Assembly (NCBI GenBank): GCA_036924285.1
Contig: JAYKYS010000024.1
Location: 186,001-250,000 of the forward strand
Direction of reading: 5' to 3'
From: Asterella californica
Taxonomy: Eukaryota; Streptophyta; Marchantiopsida; Marchantiales; Aytoniaceae
Length of the DNA: 64,000 nucleotides
A model generated the notes under the pieces. The model searched no databases, had not been told where the DNA came from, and was given only the letters and a program-made list of their open reading frames with translations. Shown here one piece after another: positions 53,682-64,000 of this stretch (its first letter is position 1; each line of letters begins with the position of its first letter). Made by a program: the position numbers and the translations under genes.

Positions 53682-53897
53682 ATGGACGGAGGTGTGTTAC
53701 CGGCTCCGGATCTTCCTTTCCCGAATCCGTTTCACATCAAGCTTCATTGCATCCACCGCGATCACTTTCGACAGTGGTTAGTTGCATACTTTGGCGATAA
53801 ATTCATGGGAAGAATGATGGAGTTACAGCTTCCGGTGATCCTTCCGATCGTAACATACGGAGAGACTTGGGATATGACGCTGTACATTTTGTTGTGA
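53682..53897 (+). CDS. Small LTR protein K1 (71 aa)
   Basis: ATG at 53682 gives exactly 71 residues, as for A1. Conserved parts: APDLP, PFHIKLHC, HRDHFR, YFGDKFM, VILPIVTYGETWDMTLYILL. Many third-position and neutral changes separate it from A1, yet the frame and both ends are kept, which argues for selection on the protein. The surrounding LTR is much less alike. The function is unknown. Confidence 0.7.
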   Translation: MDGGVLPAPDLPFPNPFHIKLHCIHRDHFRQWLVAYFGDKFMGRMMELQLPVILPIVTYGETWDMTLYILL

Positions 53898-53903
53898 GGA
53901 ACA

Positions 53904-54107
53904 ATGGATCTCAACTATCCATCGAACGTTCCTTTCAACCTTTGGGTCGATGTCCGGTGCCATTGCAGACCGAAGATCAATCATGGGGCTTGGATCGTGA
54001 GAAACTTCGGGCAAGAATATTACAATCGAGTGATAGCTTCACCGTTTCCTTTTGTCGTACCTTTTATTGTAGAACGTTTCCAGGTTGTAATATTGACGTT
54101 GTATTAG
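53904..54107 (+). CDS. Small LTR protein K2 (67 aa)
   Basis: The ATG is 6 nt after the K1 stop, as in LTR A. MDLNYPSNVPFNLWVDVRCH, IVRNFGQEYYNRVIASPFP and VVPFIVERFQVVILTLY match A2 over almost the whole length; four residues are missing near the N-terminus. The intact frame in a solo LTR means it could still be expressed if the LTR promoter works. Confidence 0.7.
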   Translation: MDLNYPSNVPFNLWVDVRCHCRPKINHGAWIVRNFGQEYYNRVIASPFPFVVPFIVERFQVVILTLY

Positions 54108-55768
54108 TCTGCGGCTCACTGGTTTCATTCTGGTTGAGCGCTTCTGTGTAATTATGGACCGCAAAGAATCCTTCGACATGCCTCAAGGATTTTCTGAGGT
54201 CTTAGAGTGTTGTTGATGTCTTGTGTCTCCTTGGGGAGTAAAAATTCGTTCTAAGGGAAAAGTTAAGAGGAGAAAAGACAAAAAGTAAAGCTCTTTTTGC
54301 TCTTATTGGTCCACTTTTGGACCAATGGTGTTCTAGTTGATCCTCGCGACGTTTTTGTGGTTTCTGGAGGCTCCGGAGGTCCATTCGCAAAACGAAGGAT
54401 ATGGTTGGAGAGCACTCGACCGGGGCTACAATCTGGGCTGAAGAATCAGTCGATTTCATGGAGGGATGAGCGCGTTATGATCGATTGAGTGGAGGGGGGT
54501 GAAATTCGTACCTACTGCTACGTTTCTGGTTATTCCGAGAGACTCGCGAGGAGTTTTGAGGAGCTGTCTGTTGGGTTGGAGAGCTGACGACGTGCTAGTC
54601 GTTTTGATATCAATTTGATCAGATTCTTGATCGATTTGGATTCTGAACCGACCGATTGAAGTTGAGAAGTGCAGACGGGATAAGACGAGAACAGCGAACT
54701 GTGATAGTCATGGGTAGATTGCTATTGCTTAAGTTTTGGGTCGAATTTCTGAGTGAAACTTTCCAGGACTGAAGCATGTCTTATCAGTAAGATACTTGGG
54801 AAGTTTCACCTCAAATGGTCGAGTAGTTTGTTCAGAATCTTGGATCAAATGTACCTGGGTCTGTAAAGCTCTGAAGTTAGCACAGATTACGGTTTGATCC
54901 ATATCTGAGAATTGGTTTGAGATTTCGACTTGAAAATTGTTCAGGGTAGGATTGAAGGGTCCAATCAAGCTTCCTGTGAAGTTTGATCATCATTGGTCGA
55001 TTGGTTTGGGAGGACTGATGTCTCAAAGTTCGAAGATACTTCTGTTATTAGCAGTTTCGGGTTTTTCGGTATCATCTATTGTCATTTTGGTCATCTTCAA
55101 GCAATTTGGAGAGGAGTTTGTTGCTGAAACTGCCATGCCTGCATCCAAATCGACATTGGAGGGTGTGGGGCTGATTTCAGCTCTTGGTGATGAAGGAGAC
55201 CGAAGTTACCGTGAGTCTTAAACCACTGTTTGAGTTCTCGGAGCTGCCAGGTATTACCGCCGTTGGTGTTATATTGAGATCTGAGTAGTGTCTTGGAGTA
55301 TGCATGCTTTACCTTGCTGGAATGCTTGGTAGACCAGGGTGTACAACAAGTTTTATCGATGCTCTATCAAGTTGATTGAGTGATCTTATAGTATCTTCTG
55401 TTTGTACTATGGAGTTGTGATAGTTGGATTGATGGGCAGTTAGCGTCGCTGGGTAGCTATTCAGAAGTCATGCTTCCAGTGATATAGAGAAATAACTTCA
55501 GTTAGATAGTACAGAGTTGAGTATTTTAGTTAGAGTACAAAAGATCTGTTTGTAACACAAGTTTATGCAACCTATACGTAACCTTGGATCGTAGCAAGCT
55601 TTAAACTTGAGCCGAGCGGATACAAGGTCACTCGGGCTAGAAGCGTAAATAGTGAAACATTTGAGTGGAAACATCCAGATCTAGATCCAACCTTGTCAAT
55701 CCACATACCTCTGCACAGCCATATACCCAGTGTATTCCTAGACAGAAAAACACGTTATACGATAACGC

Positions 55769-56189
55769 CAGCTTAGAAGCAAGATAGCACGATGATGCAG
55801 TTCCTTGTCCATGCTATCTACTCTTGTTTACATTCTCACGATCTCCTCTTGGAAGCGGAGGTGTAGACCTACTATATGTGTAACCAAACTCTGCATAATG
55901 TGTGTAGTGTGATATGTGTGCTCAAAATTCTACATTGAGATCGATCTTATACAGTGCCTTGAGTCGTAGGGGAGAGATCCCTTCCATTCGCAACCACAGC
56001 CCAGAGAAAAGTGAGGTGCTGTCAAAAGGCCACCACCTCTTAGACTTCGGTTCTCCTGAGTTTTAGAAAGTAATCTTACTTCTACCATAGCTAATCTAAA
56101 AATATAAGGGGGGAGTTGCTCAGCTTAAAATAACTAACTCCGATTTCTTACAAAATATCCAAGTATAAACAACTAATTATATATACTGC
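55769..56189. other. Flanking DNA, no gene recognised
   Basis: I find no ORF, repeat or RNA gene here. It joins 53081-53359 after removal of solo LTR K. Confidence 0.5.
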
Positions 56190-56767
56190 CTACTCCTGGT
56201 CACTAGGTGTGATCTCCATGAGATCCATATGTACCTCACACTTTAATTCAGCTTTTGGCATCGCAGGTGGCTCCACTGGTACCTCTGACGTGGCTAAGGT
56301 GACATCCGTCTCAATGCTAGTCATGTGCATTTCTGTCATGGCTTCGGAAGCCAGAAGATGTCCTTTGGAAGCCGAATCCACTCGTGCTTCATGACTCTTA
56401 TGCACGACCTGCTGAATATTGGGAGCTGAGCAAATCTCATAGGGGTCAGAGGTAGTCATCTCCTCCACTCTAAACACCTAAGAAGCCATCTCTTCTGCTT
56501 GTCCTCCAGAAGACGTCTTGTCTTTTGGAGCTTCCTTGCTCGTCTTCTCCGCTTCCAAAGCTGTCACCACCAAGTGAAAAGCGAGGTTGAACTCCTCTTT
56601 GTTGAGATCTTTCACAATGGTTGGTCCTAGTGCATCAAAAGACGTAGCTGCAGAATGGCGGACCGAGGAAAAACCGTAGAGATTCTTCATACCCTTGACT
56701 TGCGGATCCTGGTAAAGGAACATGCTCTCTTTACAGTTCACCAACATCTCATTGGAAGCGTGTGCGG
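56190..56767 (-). pseudogene. Unidentified gene fragment, cut by element F
   Basis: The minus strand is open over about 190 codons with a single TAG at 56478-56480 (EEMAS-stop-VFRVEEM). The first part is KSYYGFSS-like folded sequence (KGMKNLYGFSSVRHSAATSF, LNKEEFNLAFHLVVTALEAE), the second hydrophilic (ETDVTLATSEVPVEPPAMPK) and ends SDQE. I do not recognise it, and it has no retroelement motif. The upstream part was separated by the F LTR at 56768. It is the best candidate in the window for a host gene exon, but could be part of another old element. Confidence 0.45.
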
Positions 56768-57253
56768 TGTCGTGTTGTACATGGGTCTGTACAATGAAAA
56801 CTAGTTGCAAAGAGATCTTTTCTGTAAAGGAAGCTGCCCTGCAGCTTAACAAGCTAGGCAGGAGCTAAGCTGGGGCCATGCTTGACAAGCTGCCCCCTAG
56901 CTTGGGTTGGAGTATCACCCCTAAGGGAGTCGAAAGACACCAGGATGTAAAGCACGACGAGGAGAGCGACCTCATGCTTCTAGTTTTGACAGAAAGTGTT
57001 TTAAGTAATAGTTAGTACGAGTTTTAGGCTGTGAAATATGTGAAAGAGGGAAATCTGTCGATTCTGGCTCGAGACTCGAACTGAGAATCTGATAGCGTGG
57101 GTGTGTAGGTTTTCCTGAATACTATAGTTTTGACTCCTTGTTCATTAAAAATGGAGTTGTATAGAGGAGTTTGCACAGAAAAGGCTAGTAAAGACTTTGC
57201 AGGAAGATTTCTACAGTAAAAGCATATGTACAAAGTTTAAATCCTTTTAGAAC

Positions 57254-57606
57254 GGAACTAGAGGCCATCCCAGTGATAGGGCGCCTGCCTAGGAGGGAAG
57301 TGGTCTCAGGATCAATCCCTCCTGGCCTCTGGTTCCTATTCTGGCATGTTGGTCTCCCGGATGGGAGTCTATGTTGGGTATTCAGCCATGTCCTGTATAC
57401 CTAGGGGCGGGAGACCGGTATCTCCCTTAATCGTGGGCTTCCTGGCCTAAGCCTCCGCATGCCATCCTGAATATACTATGGGAGATACCTGGTGCGCATA
57501 TGGGGGGGCTGTAAGCCCTGTGGGGCAGCCTCATAAGTGTAGGGGCTTCGGCCTACATTGGATGGCTTGTAGTATATTCAGGATGGCATCAAGATGGCAT
57601 CAAGAG
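57254..57606 (+). mobile_element. Putative tRNA-derived SINE inside LTR F
   Basis: GAGGCCA (57261-57267) pairs with TGGCCTC (57323-57329) like a tRNA acceptor stem, and the pairing extends outward to 13 of 14 bp. CAGTGATAGGG (57271-57281) resembles box A, and GATCAATCC (57310-57318) fits the box B consensus GWTCRANNC. The spacing of 39 nt suits a polymerase III promoter. The 3' body has a perfect 20-bp inverted repeat (57459-57478 with 57570-57589) and ends in ATGGCATCAAG repeats. No target duplication was found, so the limits are approximate. Confidence 0.55.
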
Positions 57607-57970
57607 CACAGGAAACTTTTGTTAAATAGTTAAATAATCGTCGAGTAGGCTTGGGATGAAGAATGAGGTTATGTGAACCTTTATTAGTGTAGGGGTAGAG
57701 TTTGTGGAGACAACTGTGAAACTTGTGTTAAAAAGGGGCCAACTTTGTAAAAAATGCTCTGTACGCATAAGGACAGCAGGGGGGCAGCTTAAGCTAGGGC
57801 CCTGCTTGTGATAAGTGATTGCACTTATAAGGACAGCAAGGGGGCAGCTTAAGCAGGGGCCTTAACTTTTAGGTTTAATACCTGCGACGGCTGGAGATCG
57901 GGGACACTTTTCAAGGGAGTTTTCTGAGAGAACTGAGGCGGAAGGAGAAAAAAGGAGCAGAATTAAGGAT

Positions 57971-58262
57971 TGAGGAGAGGAGACGCTGAGAAGCTTGGAG
58001 GCTGAGCAGGGATTGATTTTTCTGACAGAATTGAGTGGATTGAGGAGAAGAGACGCTGAGAAGCTTGGAGGCTGAGTGGGGGTCAAATTTTCTGACAGAA
58101 TTGAGTGGATTGAGGAGAGGAGACGCTGAGAAGCTTGGAGGCTGAGCAGGGATCGATTTTTCTAACAGAATTGAGTGGATTGAGGAGAGGAGACGCTGAG
58201 AAGCTTGGAGGCTGAGTGAAGATCGATTTTTCTGACAGAATTGAGTGGAGTGAGCAGGGGAG
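57971..58262 (+). repeat. 70-bp tandem repeats in LTR F
   Basis: TGAGGAGAGGAGACGCTGAG-type units start at 57971, 58041, 58111 and 58181, with a partial unit at 58251; the period is exactly 70 bp and identity is high. LTR D of the same family lacks them. Confidence 0.93.
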
Positions 58263-58695
58263 ATCGTGAGAGAGGCAGGAAAGTGTTTTGGAGACAAGAA
58301 CCTCATATGTTACACAGTTTTGAGGTTTGGAAGCAGTAGAATTGAACGGACAGAGGTGTTTTATTTGAAGGAGATCGTTTTTGACAAGGCTTTGGTTGTC
58401 GTAAGATCAAATTCCTTGGAATTTTCAGCTGAGAAGGACTTAGGAGAGGAGGAGAGAGATATTTTCCTGGCAGTGAAGCAGTTGACATTGAAATAAAGCT
58501 ATTTCTACTCCGGAGAGACATATTTGTGTACCTGAGTGCGTGCTTGAGTGTTTGTTTTGCAATTGGTGGACACAAGAGGCTGTGTTTTGAGATTTCATCG
58601 TCTGCAGCGATCTATCTTCCTTTCTGGTCATTTCTCTCTGATCTATCACAGTCAGGAGGTTCGCCCTCCCCAAGAAAGATTCTCGTCTCGACATC

Positions 58696-58714
58696 TGGTG
58701 CTTCCACTGAGAGC
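58696..58714 (+). other. Element F primer-binding site
   Basis: TGGTGCTTCCACTGAGAGC is identical to that of element D and starts 2 nt after the LTR. Confidence 0.8.
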
Positions 58715-58758
58715 AATTGGGATGATCGATTTGGAGGATTGGCTAGATTGGGTGGAAA

Positions 58759-60938
58759 ATGGATCACAGTGCTGCTGTACAAGGTGCGGCTGTTGCTCAA
58801 GGTGCTCCTGTTCAAGGGACTCCTGGTCAAGATGGAATTGGTTCTCAAGGAGGGCCTACGGTGGTTCCAACAGCAGCAGCACAGCCTGACACGTCTCAGA
58901 TTCTTCAGGCGTTGGCTGCTTTGATTCAGCAGCAACCTGCAATTGGGGGAGCTGAGCAGAAGTCCACAAGAGCATTACAAGCGATTGTTGGTCGATGTGG
59001 GCGGTTCGATGGAAGAGACGTTACTAGGTACCTGCGGGAGTATGTGGGTGAGATGGAGTTGGTCAGGGCACCTGAAGTTGAGGTAATTCTAAGCTTTGAG
59101 TTGACTGTTGTCTCTGAATTGAGAGAGAAGGTTAGAAATTTACAGAGAAGACATTTAGATGGGTGGACTTTGTTTGAACGTGCACTGAGAGAAGAATTTC
59201 TAGAAGAGGACTCTGAAAGAGTCACCAGAAGAACTCTCATGGATTGGATAGAGCGTCAGCCTGGACGTTCCATGGGATTGAATGAAGTGATCCGTGAATT
59301 TGAGAAGAGGTACTCTCAGCTTTCTGGTCTAGAGAGGTTGACGCTGGATGCTAGGAAGACAGAGTTGTTCTTAGGGGCTCTGGATGAGTTCACAGCAGAT
59401 AGGCTTTGTTTCATGTTGGCTGATCGAGGGGCTGAAGGGGGAGTTACATCTGATTGGAGGAGAGTAGAAGAAGCAGTATCCACCCTTGCTAGACAACGTC
59501 GTGGTAGGATGGTACTGCAGCCAGAGACCTTGCCAGAGCAGAGAGTAGCTCCTCATGTTCCGGTAGCTCCTCCTGCAATACCTCAAGCACCTATTGTGAT
59601 TCCTCAAGCACCTATAGTGGTTCCTCAAGTGGTTCCTCAAGCGCCTGCAGTACCTATCCCAGCACAGAGAGGACCTAGACAGCAACAGCGACCTGTTGAG
59701 AACCGAAATCAACATAACTTGATAGAAGAACTTACTCAACAGTTGAGAGATTTGAGGGTTGAGATGGCAGACTTGAGGAGAGATCAACGACCCGTTGCCC
59801 CAGGTGCCCGACCTGTAGGAGGAACCTTTACCAGGAGATGTATTTGGTGCGATAGTCCAGATCATCTCAGAGGAGACTGTCAAGACTTGGCGGTTGCCTT
59901 GCGAGAGGGCGTAGTTAACTATCAGAACAACAGGTTGTATCTAACCGCCACTGGGCAGCCTCTAAACACATATTTTGGAAGAGGAGGAATGAGGAGTTCT
60001 CTTCCAGCACTTACTGGTGCGAATACTACAGCGATGACTGCGGATCCTGCGGAGGCTGATGTATATACTGGGAGAGTTGAGGTGCGCTCTAATCCAACTA
60101 TGGTTGAGCAGGCTGTTGAGGTTCCGATCGAAATGATGAAGAGAGGTGCTGAAAGCATTAGGAGAGCTACTGGATGGAGAGACCCAGTAGATGCAACTTC
60201 TATTCGAGCGTTTTTAGAGACGAGTGGTGAACAAGATGCCATGATCGAAGACAAAAGAAGGCGAGACGCTTCTGACTTAGATGCAGGAGTACCAGAAGAT
60301 AGTGATCGTCGGAGGGTTACAAGGAGGAGAGCAGCTGAACCATCACCATCTGTACCAGCTGGAAGATTTCCTGCTGTAGAGGATATACCTTCTACCTCTA
60401 CAGCTCCACCACCTGCAGTAGATCCTATGGAAGGTGTGCAGGATTCGCCACAAGAGACTACTGCTACAGATAAAGTACGGGGGAAGAGGTTTACAGCGCA
60501 GGAGAAGGAGAAAGCTCCAGCTTACAAGTTAGCGGCAGACATCGAAACAGCAACAGACTTGCGTGCTGTTCTAGAGCAACGCATTTTGGATGCTAGAGTT
60601 GAGTTTACTCTTCGTGAAGTGCTCGGCATCGCAAAGAGAGAGTTTCATGAGTTGATAATAGACATCATGAAGAGAAAGAGACAGATATTGACTGAACAAG
60701 TAAGTAGTCAGATGGTTGGAGCAGAAGATGCTATTGGTGTTGATCAATTTGGAGATGATAAGTACGAGGCATGGGTTGCTGGTCCTGCTGTTATTGAGAA
60801 TGAAGATGAAGAGTTTGAAGAGGATAAGTTAGACGCAGACGGCGATTTCAAAGAGAAGCACTGGGCAAGAGCGACAACAGAGACGCAGGTTCGGCTTGGA
60901 GGACTTTTTGAACCAGTACCTGCACTTGTGGATCACGG
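58759..60938 (+). pseudogene. Element F gag-protease, truncated by E3
   Basis: ATG 58759 opens MDHSAAVQGAAVAQ. About 727 codons are uninterrupted: capsid-like gag (GRDVTRYLREYVGEMELV, VTRRTLMDWIE), a proline/glutamine linker, the knuckle CIWCDSPDHLRGDC, FGRGGMRSS, FTLREVLGIAKREFHELI and the start of the protease ending exactly at ALVDHG. There the E3 LTR begins. The frame itself has no stop, so F was intact at gag when E3 arrived. It is closest to element D. The rest of F must lie beyond the right edge. Confidence 0.92.
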
Positions 60939-63185
60939 TGTCCTGTCGTGGACCGGCTCCTACCTGAAATTATGCTTGTCGCTCCAAAGACACTCATGAG
61001 AAGACAAGCTAGGCCCCAGCTTACAGATTTTGGCACAATCTCGGATCTCCATTTTCATCACATAGATGGGTAGAGCTCCTTGTCACCTTTCCATAGGCAC
61101 TTCATCTACTTCGTTTGGACGCCTAGTGGAAAAGTTACAGGACTCGAAAGATGGAGAAAATAAGCTAGGCCCCAGCTTATGGGTTTTTGGCACCACTTCG
61201 GATCTTCGTTTTTATCGCACCAGTGGATAGAGCTCCTTGTCAGCTTTCCATAGGCACTTCATCTACTTCGTTTGGACGCCTAGTGGAAAAGTTACAGGAC
61301 TCGAAAGATGGAGAAAATAAGCTAGGCCCCAGCTTACGGGTTTTTGGCACCACTTCGGATCTTCGTTTTTATCGCACCAGTGGATAGAGCTCCTTGTCAG
61401 CATTTCATAGGCACTTTGTCTACTTCGTTTGGACGCATAGTGAAGAAGTTACAGGACTCGAAAGATGGAGAAAACAAGCTAGGCCCCAGCTTATGAGCAT
61501 TTGGCGCAACTTCGGATCTTTACTTTTATCGCATAGATGGATAGAGCTCGTTGTCAGCTTTCCATGGGCATCTTGTTTACTTCGTTTGGATATCCAGAGA
61601 AGAAGTTATGCGATTCGGAAAAAGGAAAAATCAAGCTAGGCCCCTAGTTACTTGCTGACTGGGTATTTAGGGCTCCAGACGTTTTATCAAAGACGCAAGG
61701 GGCCTGCTTCTTATTATTGAGGGTTGAACTTCGTACGTACAGACTGTTGCAAGGGGGCTGCTTAAGGAGCTTGCTTGTTCTTGCGACCTGTCGGTGGATG
61801 TTTTGGAGAATTGGGAAGTCCAATACACGCGCGCAAGGTGTCATCGGGTTCAGATCTGTGCAGGCTACGCACAGGTTAAGACGGTTCTTGAAGAGACGGA
61901 TCGGGGGTTGTGTTCTGGGAGAAATTGAGACGCAGGAAGCAGATTTGGGGTTTTCAGTTACCTGTGAAGGAGAGTTGGACCGTTCGGGCCGTTCCGGAGT
62001 CCAAACTTGCTGTCCTTGGATCCATCGGGATCAGAACAACGAGTTCTTCAGGAAATTGAAGACGATACCAGTTTTCATCGGGCGGTTTGGGAGTTGTGAG
62101 TGAAATTAGTTCACAGGGAAGCGCTTGCGTCAAGTTTTTCATCGCCTGCGACCTGAGATTGGATTGTTCTTCGCGATCGGTGAGCCAAGCTCTTCGTTCT
62201 TGGTGCCTACGCGATCATGGAGTCCTCATGTACGCATAGGAGAAGACTGTAAGTGAATTGGATTGTTGGTTTGGGTGTGGTGAGCAAATTTGAGCCGCAG
62301 GGAACCGATTTACGTCAGTTTTTTGTAGCCTGCGACCAAATTTCTTGAGTAGTTTTGCAAGGGGAACTCCAAACGGCTTGTTTGGAGTCTTGTTGGGTTC
62401 AGGGTAGCCAGATCTACCTACTAGCGAAGACGGATATCAGTTTAGACGATCCGTTTGTGCGGTGTGAGCGGTTTTAAGCCGCAGGGAGGAGTTTTTGAAG
62501 GTTCGATCACCTGCGACCGAAAATTGACGATATCTCGACTATCGGGAGTCGGATCTGAAGGTTTCTTGGGCCAACGGAGTCGGGGAAGGAGACCCTATCA
62601 ACATTTGAAGATCGTTTGGTGAAAGGAGAAAGTTCCCAGATAGGTCTTTTTCGGTTCCTTCGCTACAGGTTTCGTCCTTTTGAGTTCGTTAAGGACTTAG
62701 TTGGTTGTGTATGGCTTGTGGTAGCTAGCTTTAGCCAAGAGCTAGTGTGTGGATGTGGTTTGGACTTGGGTTTGGATCGCATGATATCCCTACTCTCAGA
62801 AAAAAAAAATAACTTCAAATCTGCCTGTAAACCACCCACCCAAAGCAAAATATGCACAAGGTACTGTTGTGGCTCTGGTTGTTAGCAAAGAGAAGTTCCT
62901 CTTGCTTTGAGCTACGCTTTGGCGATTTCAGACTAGGGTTGCGTTTTAGGGGTTTGTTTTAGGACTTCTGAAGTAGGTTACAGACCGCTCTGGTCTGTTC
63001 TTCAGTTTTGTGCTGTTTGGAGAAAGAATCGACAGTGTACATACTTTCAGAGTGGTATATATCACAGCATTCCTTTTCGTGGTTGTTCTTCTCGGTCTTG
63101 TCTCTGTTTGGCACACAGCATCTCCACAGTCAGGAACCTCGCGTTTTCCTGGACATCCTTCACGCACAAAATATCCGACACGATA
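60939..63185 (+). repeat. Element E3 5' LTR
   Basis: TGTCCTGTCGTGG...CCGACACGATA. It has four 152-157-bp repeat units (about 61009-61640), the middle segment missing from the E1 5' LTR, a conserved TATATATC near 63055 and a foreign insert near 62788. Confidence 0.9.
62788..62865 (+). other. Short foreign insert of about 75-78 bp in LTR E3
   Basis: Other E LTRs read GCGTGATACTGTTGTGG here. In E3 a segment with an A10 run and ACCACCCACCCAAAGC is placed between GATA/GATAT and CTGTTGTGG. I do not recognise the source; organelle DNA is possible by analogy with the chlB insert in E1. Confidence 0.7.
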
Positions 63186-63261
63186 AGGTGGTGAACTCGA
63201 CGTGAAGGTCTGGGGTGGAGATTTCTTCTGTGTGTGAACTTTGAAGAAGAGATTGGCAGTC

Positions 63262-64000
63262 ATGAGTGGGGATGGGAAAGGTGATGGAGATGGAGCTAGT
63301 GGTTCAAGTGGGTTGCTGAAGGTGCAGTTGGATCCAGCGACTGCATCGATGTTCTAAGCTTTCACTATGTTCTTACGGCAACAACAATCTGATGAGCGGA
63401 AGGAAGCTTTGGCAACAAAGGCGCTACAAGCGGTGGTCAGCAGGATTGACCAGTTTGATGGAAGAGATGTCTCAAGGTATCTGAGACATTATGTGAAGGA
63501 GATGGAGCTGAACCGGGTCTCAGAAGATGAGATGATTGAGACGTTTGAGTTGGCAGCAGCTCCAGAGATTAGAGATCATGTTAAAATGCTAACGAAGCAT
63601 TTTAACAAGGATTGGGAGACTTTTGCTCGTGCCTTGATGGATGAGTACTTCTTGGAGGACTCTGATCGAGTCACCAAGAAGTCATTCTTGGAGTGGGTTG
63701 AGCAACCAAGGAAGGGTTTACAAGCTACTGAGTTGCTCAGAGAGTTTGAGAAGCAGTTTTCACGGCTGACCAGGATGGAGAAGTTGACGTTGCAGTCCAA
63801 CAAGACAGAGCTATTTCTTCGGGCTGCAGATGAGAAGTTGCAGGAGAAGCTAGAGGTACTTCTGGAAGACCGGGAGGAGGACGATGGATTGACCAGCAGC
63901 TGGAAGAAGGTTGAAGAAGCTGTTGGTCTGCTTACCAAGAGGGAGCGGAGACGAGAGAAAGTTCCTGTTAGGAGACTGGCACCAGCACCTACAGCTGTAA
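63262..64000 (+). pseudogene. Element E3 gag (5' part)
   Basis: ATG 63262 begins MSGDGKGDGDGASGSSG. Codon 32 is TAA (63355-63357), where element A has CAA in MFQAF, so a single C-to-T change. After it the frame is open to the window edge: FDGRDVSRYLRHYVKEMELN, FELAAAPEIRDHVKMLTKHF, VTKKSFLEWVEQP, LLREFEKQFSRL and LLTKRERRREKVPV. The gag resembles E1 and A. Pol content cannot be seen. Confidence 0.88.

Larger units (their letters stand above)
53360..55764 (+). mobile_element. Solo LTR K (2405 bp), related to LTR A
   Basis: TGTCGTGTTGTGG...TATACGATA is flanked by ACGC on both sides (53356-53359 and 55765-55768), with no internal region, so it is a solo LTR left by recombination between two LTRs. 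It ends TG...TA like family E. Only parts resemble LTR A: the first 20 bp, the two small ORFs, the AAAAATTCGTTCT region and scattered blocks. Confidence 0.92.
56768..58693 (+). repeat. Element F 5' LTR
   Basis: TGTCGTGTTGTAC...TCTCGACA (1926 bp), followed by the same primer site as element D. Preceded by GCGG. Without the SINE-like insert it would be about 1.6 kb, close to LTR D (1478 bp). It contains the 70-bp tandem repeats. Confidence 0.8.
60939..64000 (+). mobile_element. Element E3: family-E retrotransposon, continues beyond window
   Basis: 5' LTR 60939-63185, primer site 63189-63206 (tRNA-Trp-like), then gag. It is inserted in the protease codons of element F after ACGG (60935-60938). 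The second ACGG should follow its 3' LTR outside the window. Confidence 0.9.

Noticed and set aside
54937..55221. 94-aa ORF with a hydrophobic stretch in solo LTR K
   Set aside because: LTR A has no counterpart, unlike K1 and K2; likely chance.
57254..57336. A functional tRNA gene
   Set aside because: Acceptor-like stem and box B are present, but no proper anticodon arm can be folded, and the unit continues into a SINE-like body.
57971..58262. CRISPR array
   Set aside because: Units are directly joined 70-bp tandem repeats without unique spacers, in a nuclear LTR.

Overview
The window is a block of nested LTR retrotransposons, almost all Ty3/gypsy type, in a nuclear genome. I see no confident intact host gene, tRNA or rRNA. 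Three clues point to a non-flowering streptophyte (charophyte alga, bryophyte, lycophyte, fern or gymnosperm): an inserted piece of the plastid chlB gene (lost from flowering-plant plastids) near 32.6-32.8 kb, a plant-type (TTTAGGG)4 run at 44.0 kb, and tRNA-Asp-like primer sites typical of plant gypsy elements. The DHG-protease polyproteins remind me of Chara proteins, but that is memory and unchecked.

Layout. The left half is a five-level nest. Element C1 (26540-44264, +) lost the front of its 5' LTR to element D (20470-26539, -). D is split in RNase H by the LTR end of a second C copy, C2 (1-183 plus 20381-20469). C2 is split by element B (184-20376, -). B is split in RNase H by element A (3061-14074, +). 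A is young: its 2.5-kb LTRs differ at two positions I could find, and gag-protease and RT-RNaseH-integrase are both open. A gag-only element E1 (28212-34821) sits between the C1 primer site and C1 gag. C1 itself interrupts an old RT gene (G, 44265-45040). From 45 to 53.4 kb come decayed remains: inverted RT fragment H, chromovirus-like element J, an unidentified pseudogene, and a minus-strand C-family LTR (C3). Then follow a solo LTR, K (53360-55764), and element F (56768-60938), which is interrupted in its protease by E3 (60939 to the window end).

Main discoveries. (1) A family of small proteins of about 54-71 residues, unknown to me, appears six times in three kinds of element: as a pair in the LTR of A, as a pair in solo LTR K, and twice in the leader of B. 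The two pairs keep a 6-nt intergenic gap; in B one member starts at a UGAUG overlap. (2) All six elements of the A/D/E/F/K group adjoin a 4-bp NCGN target (CCGT, ACGT, ACGC, ACGG, CCGT, GCGG), suggesting integration centred on CpG. (3) The 3.2-kb LTR of family C carries a long coiled-coil ORF upstream of a TATA box, conserved in a diverged LTR.

How the parts work together. Elements A, D, E, F and G share one gag type with a CX2CX4HX4C knuckle, a DHG protease where present, and a chromodomain-free integrase where it can be seen; A and E carry a tRNA-Trp-like primer site. B and C resemble the Tat-like plant lineage. E1 has gag but no pol and would depend on a relative such as A. Coordinates of LTR ends rest on terminal inverted repeats, adjacent primer or polypurine sites, and 4-bp target duplications read directly from the sequence.
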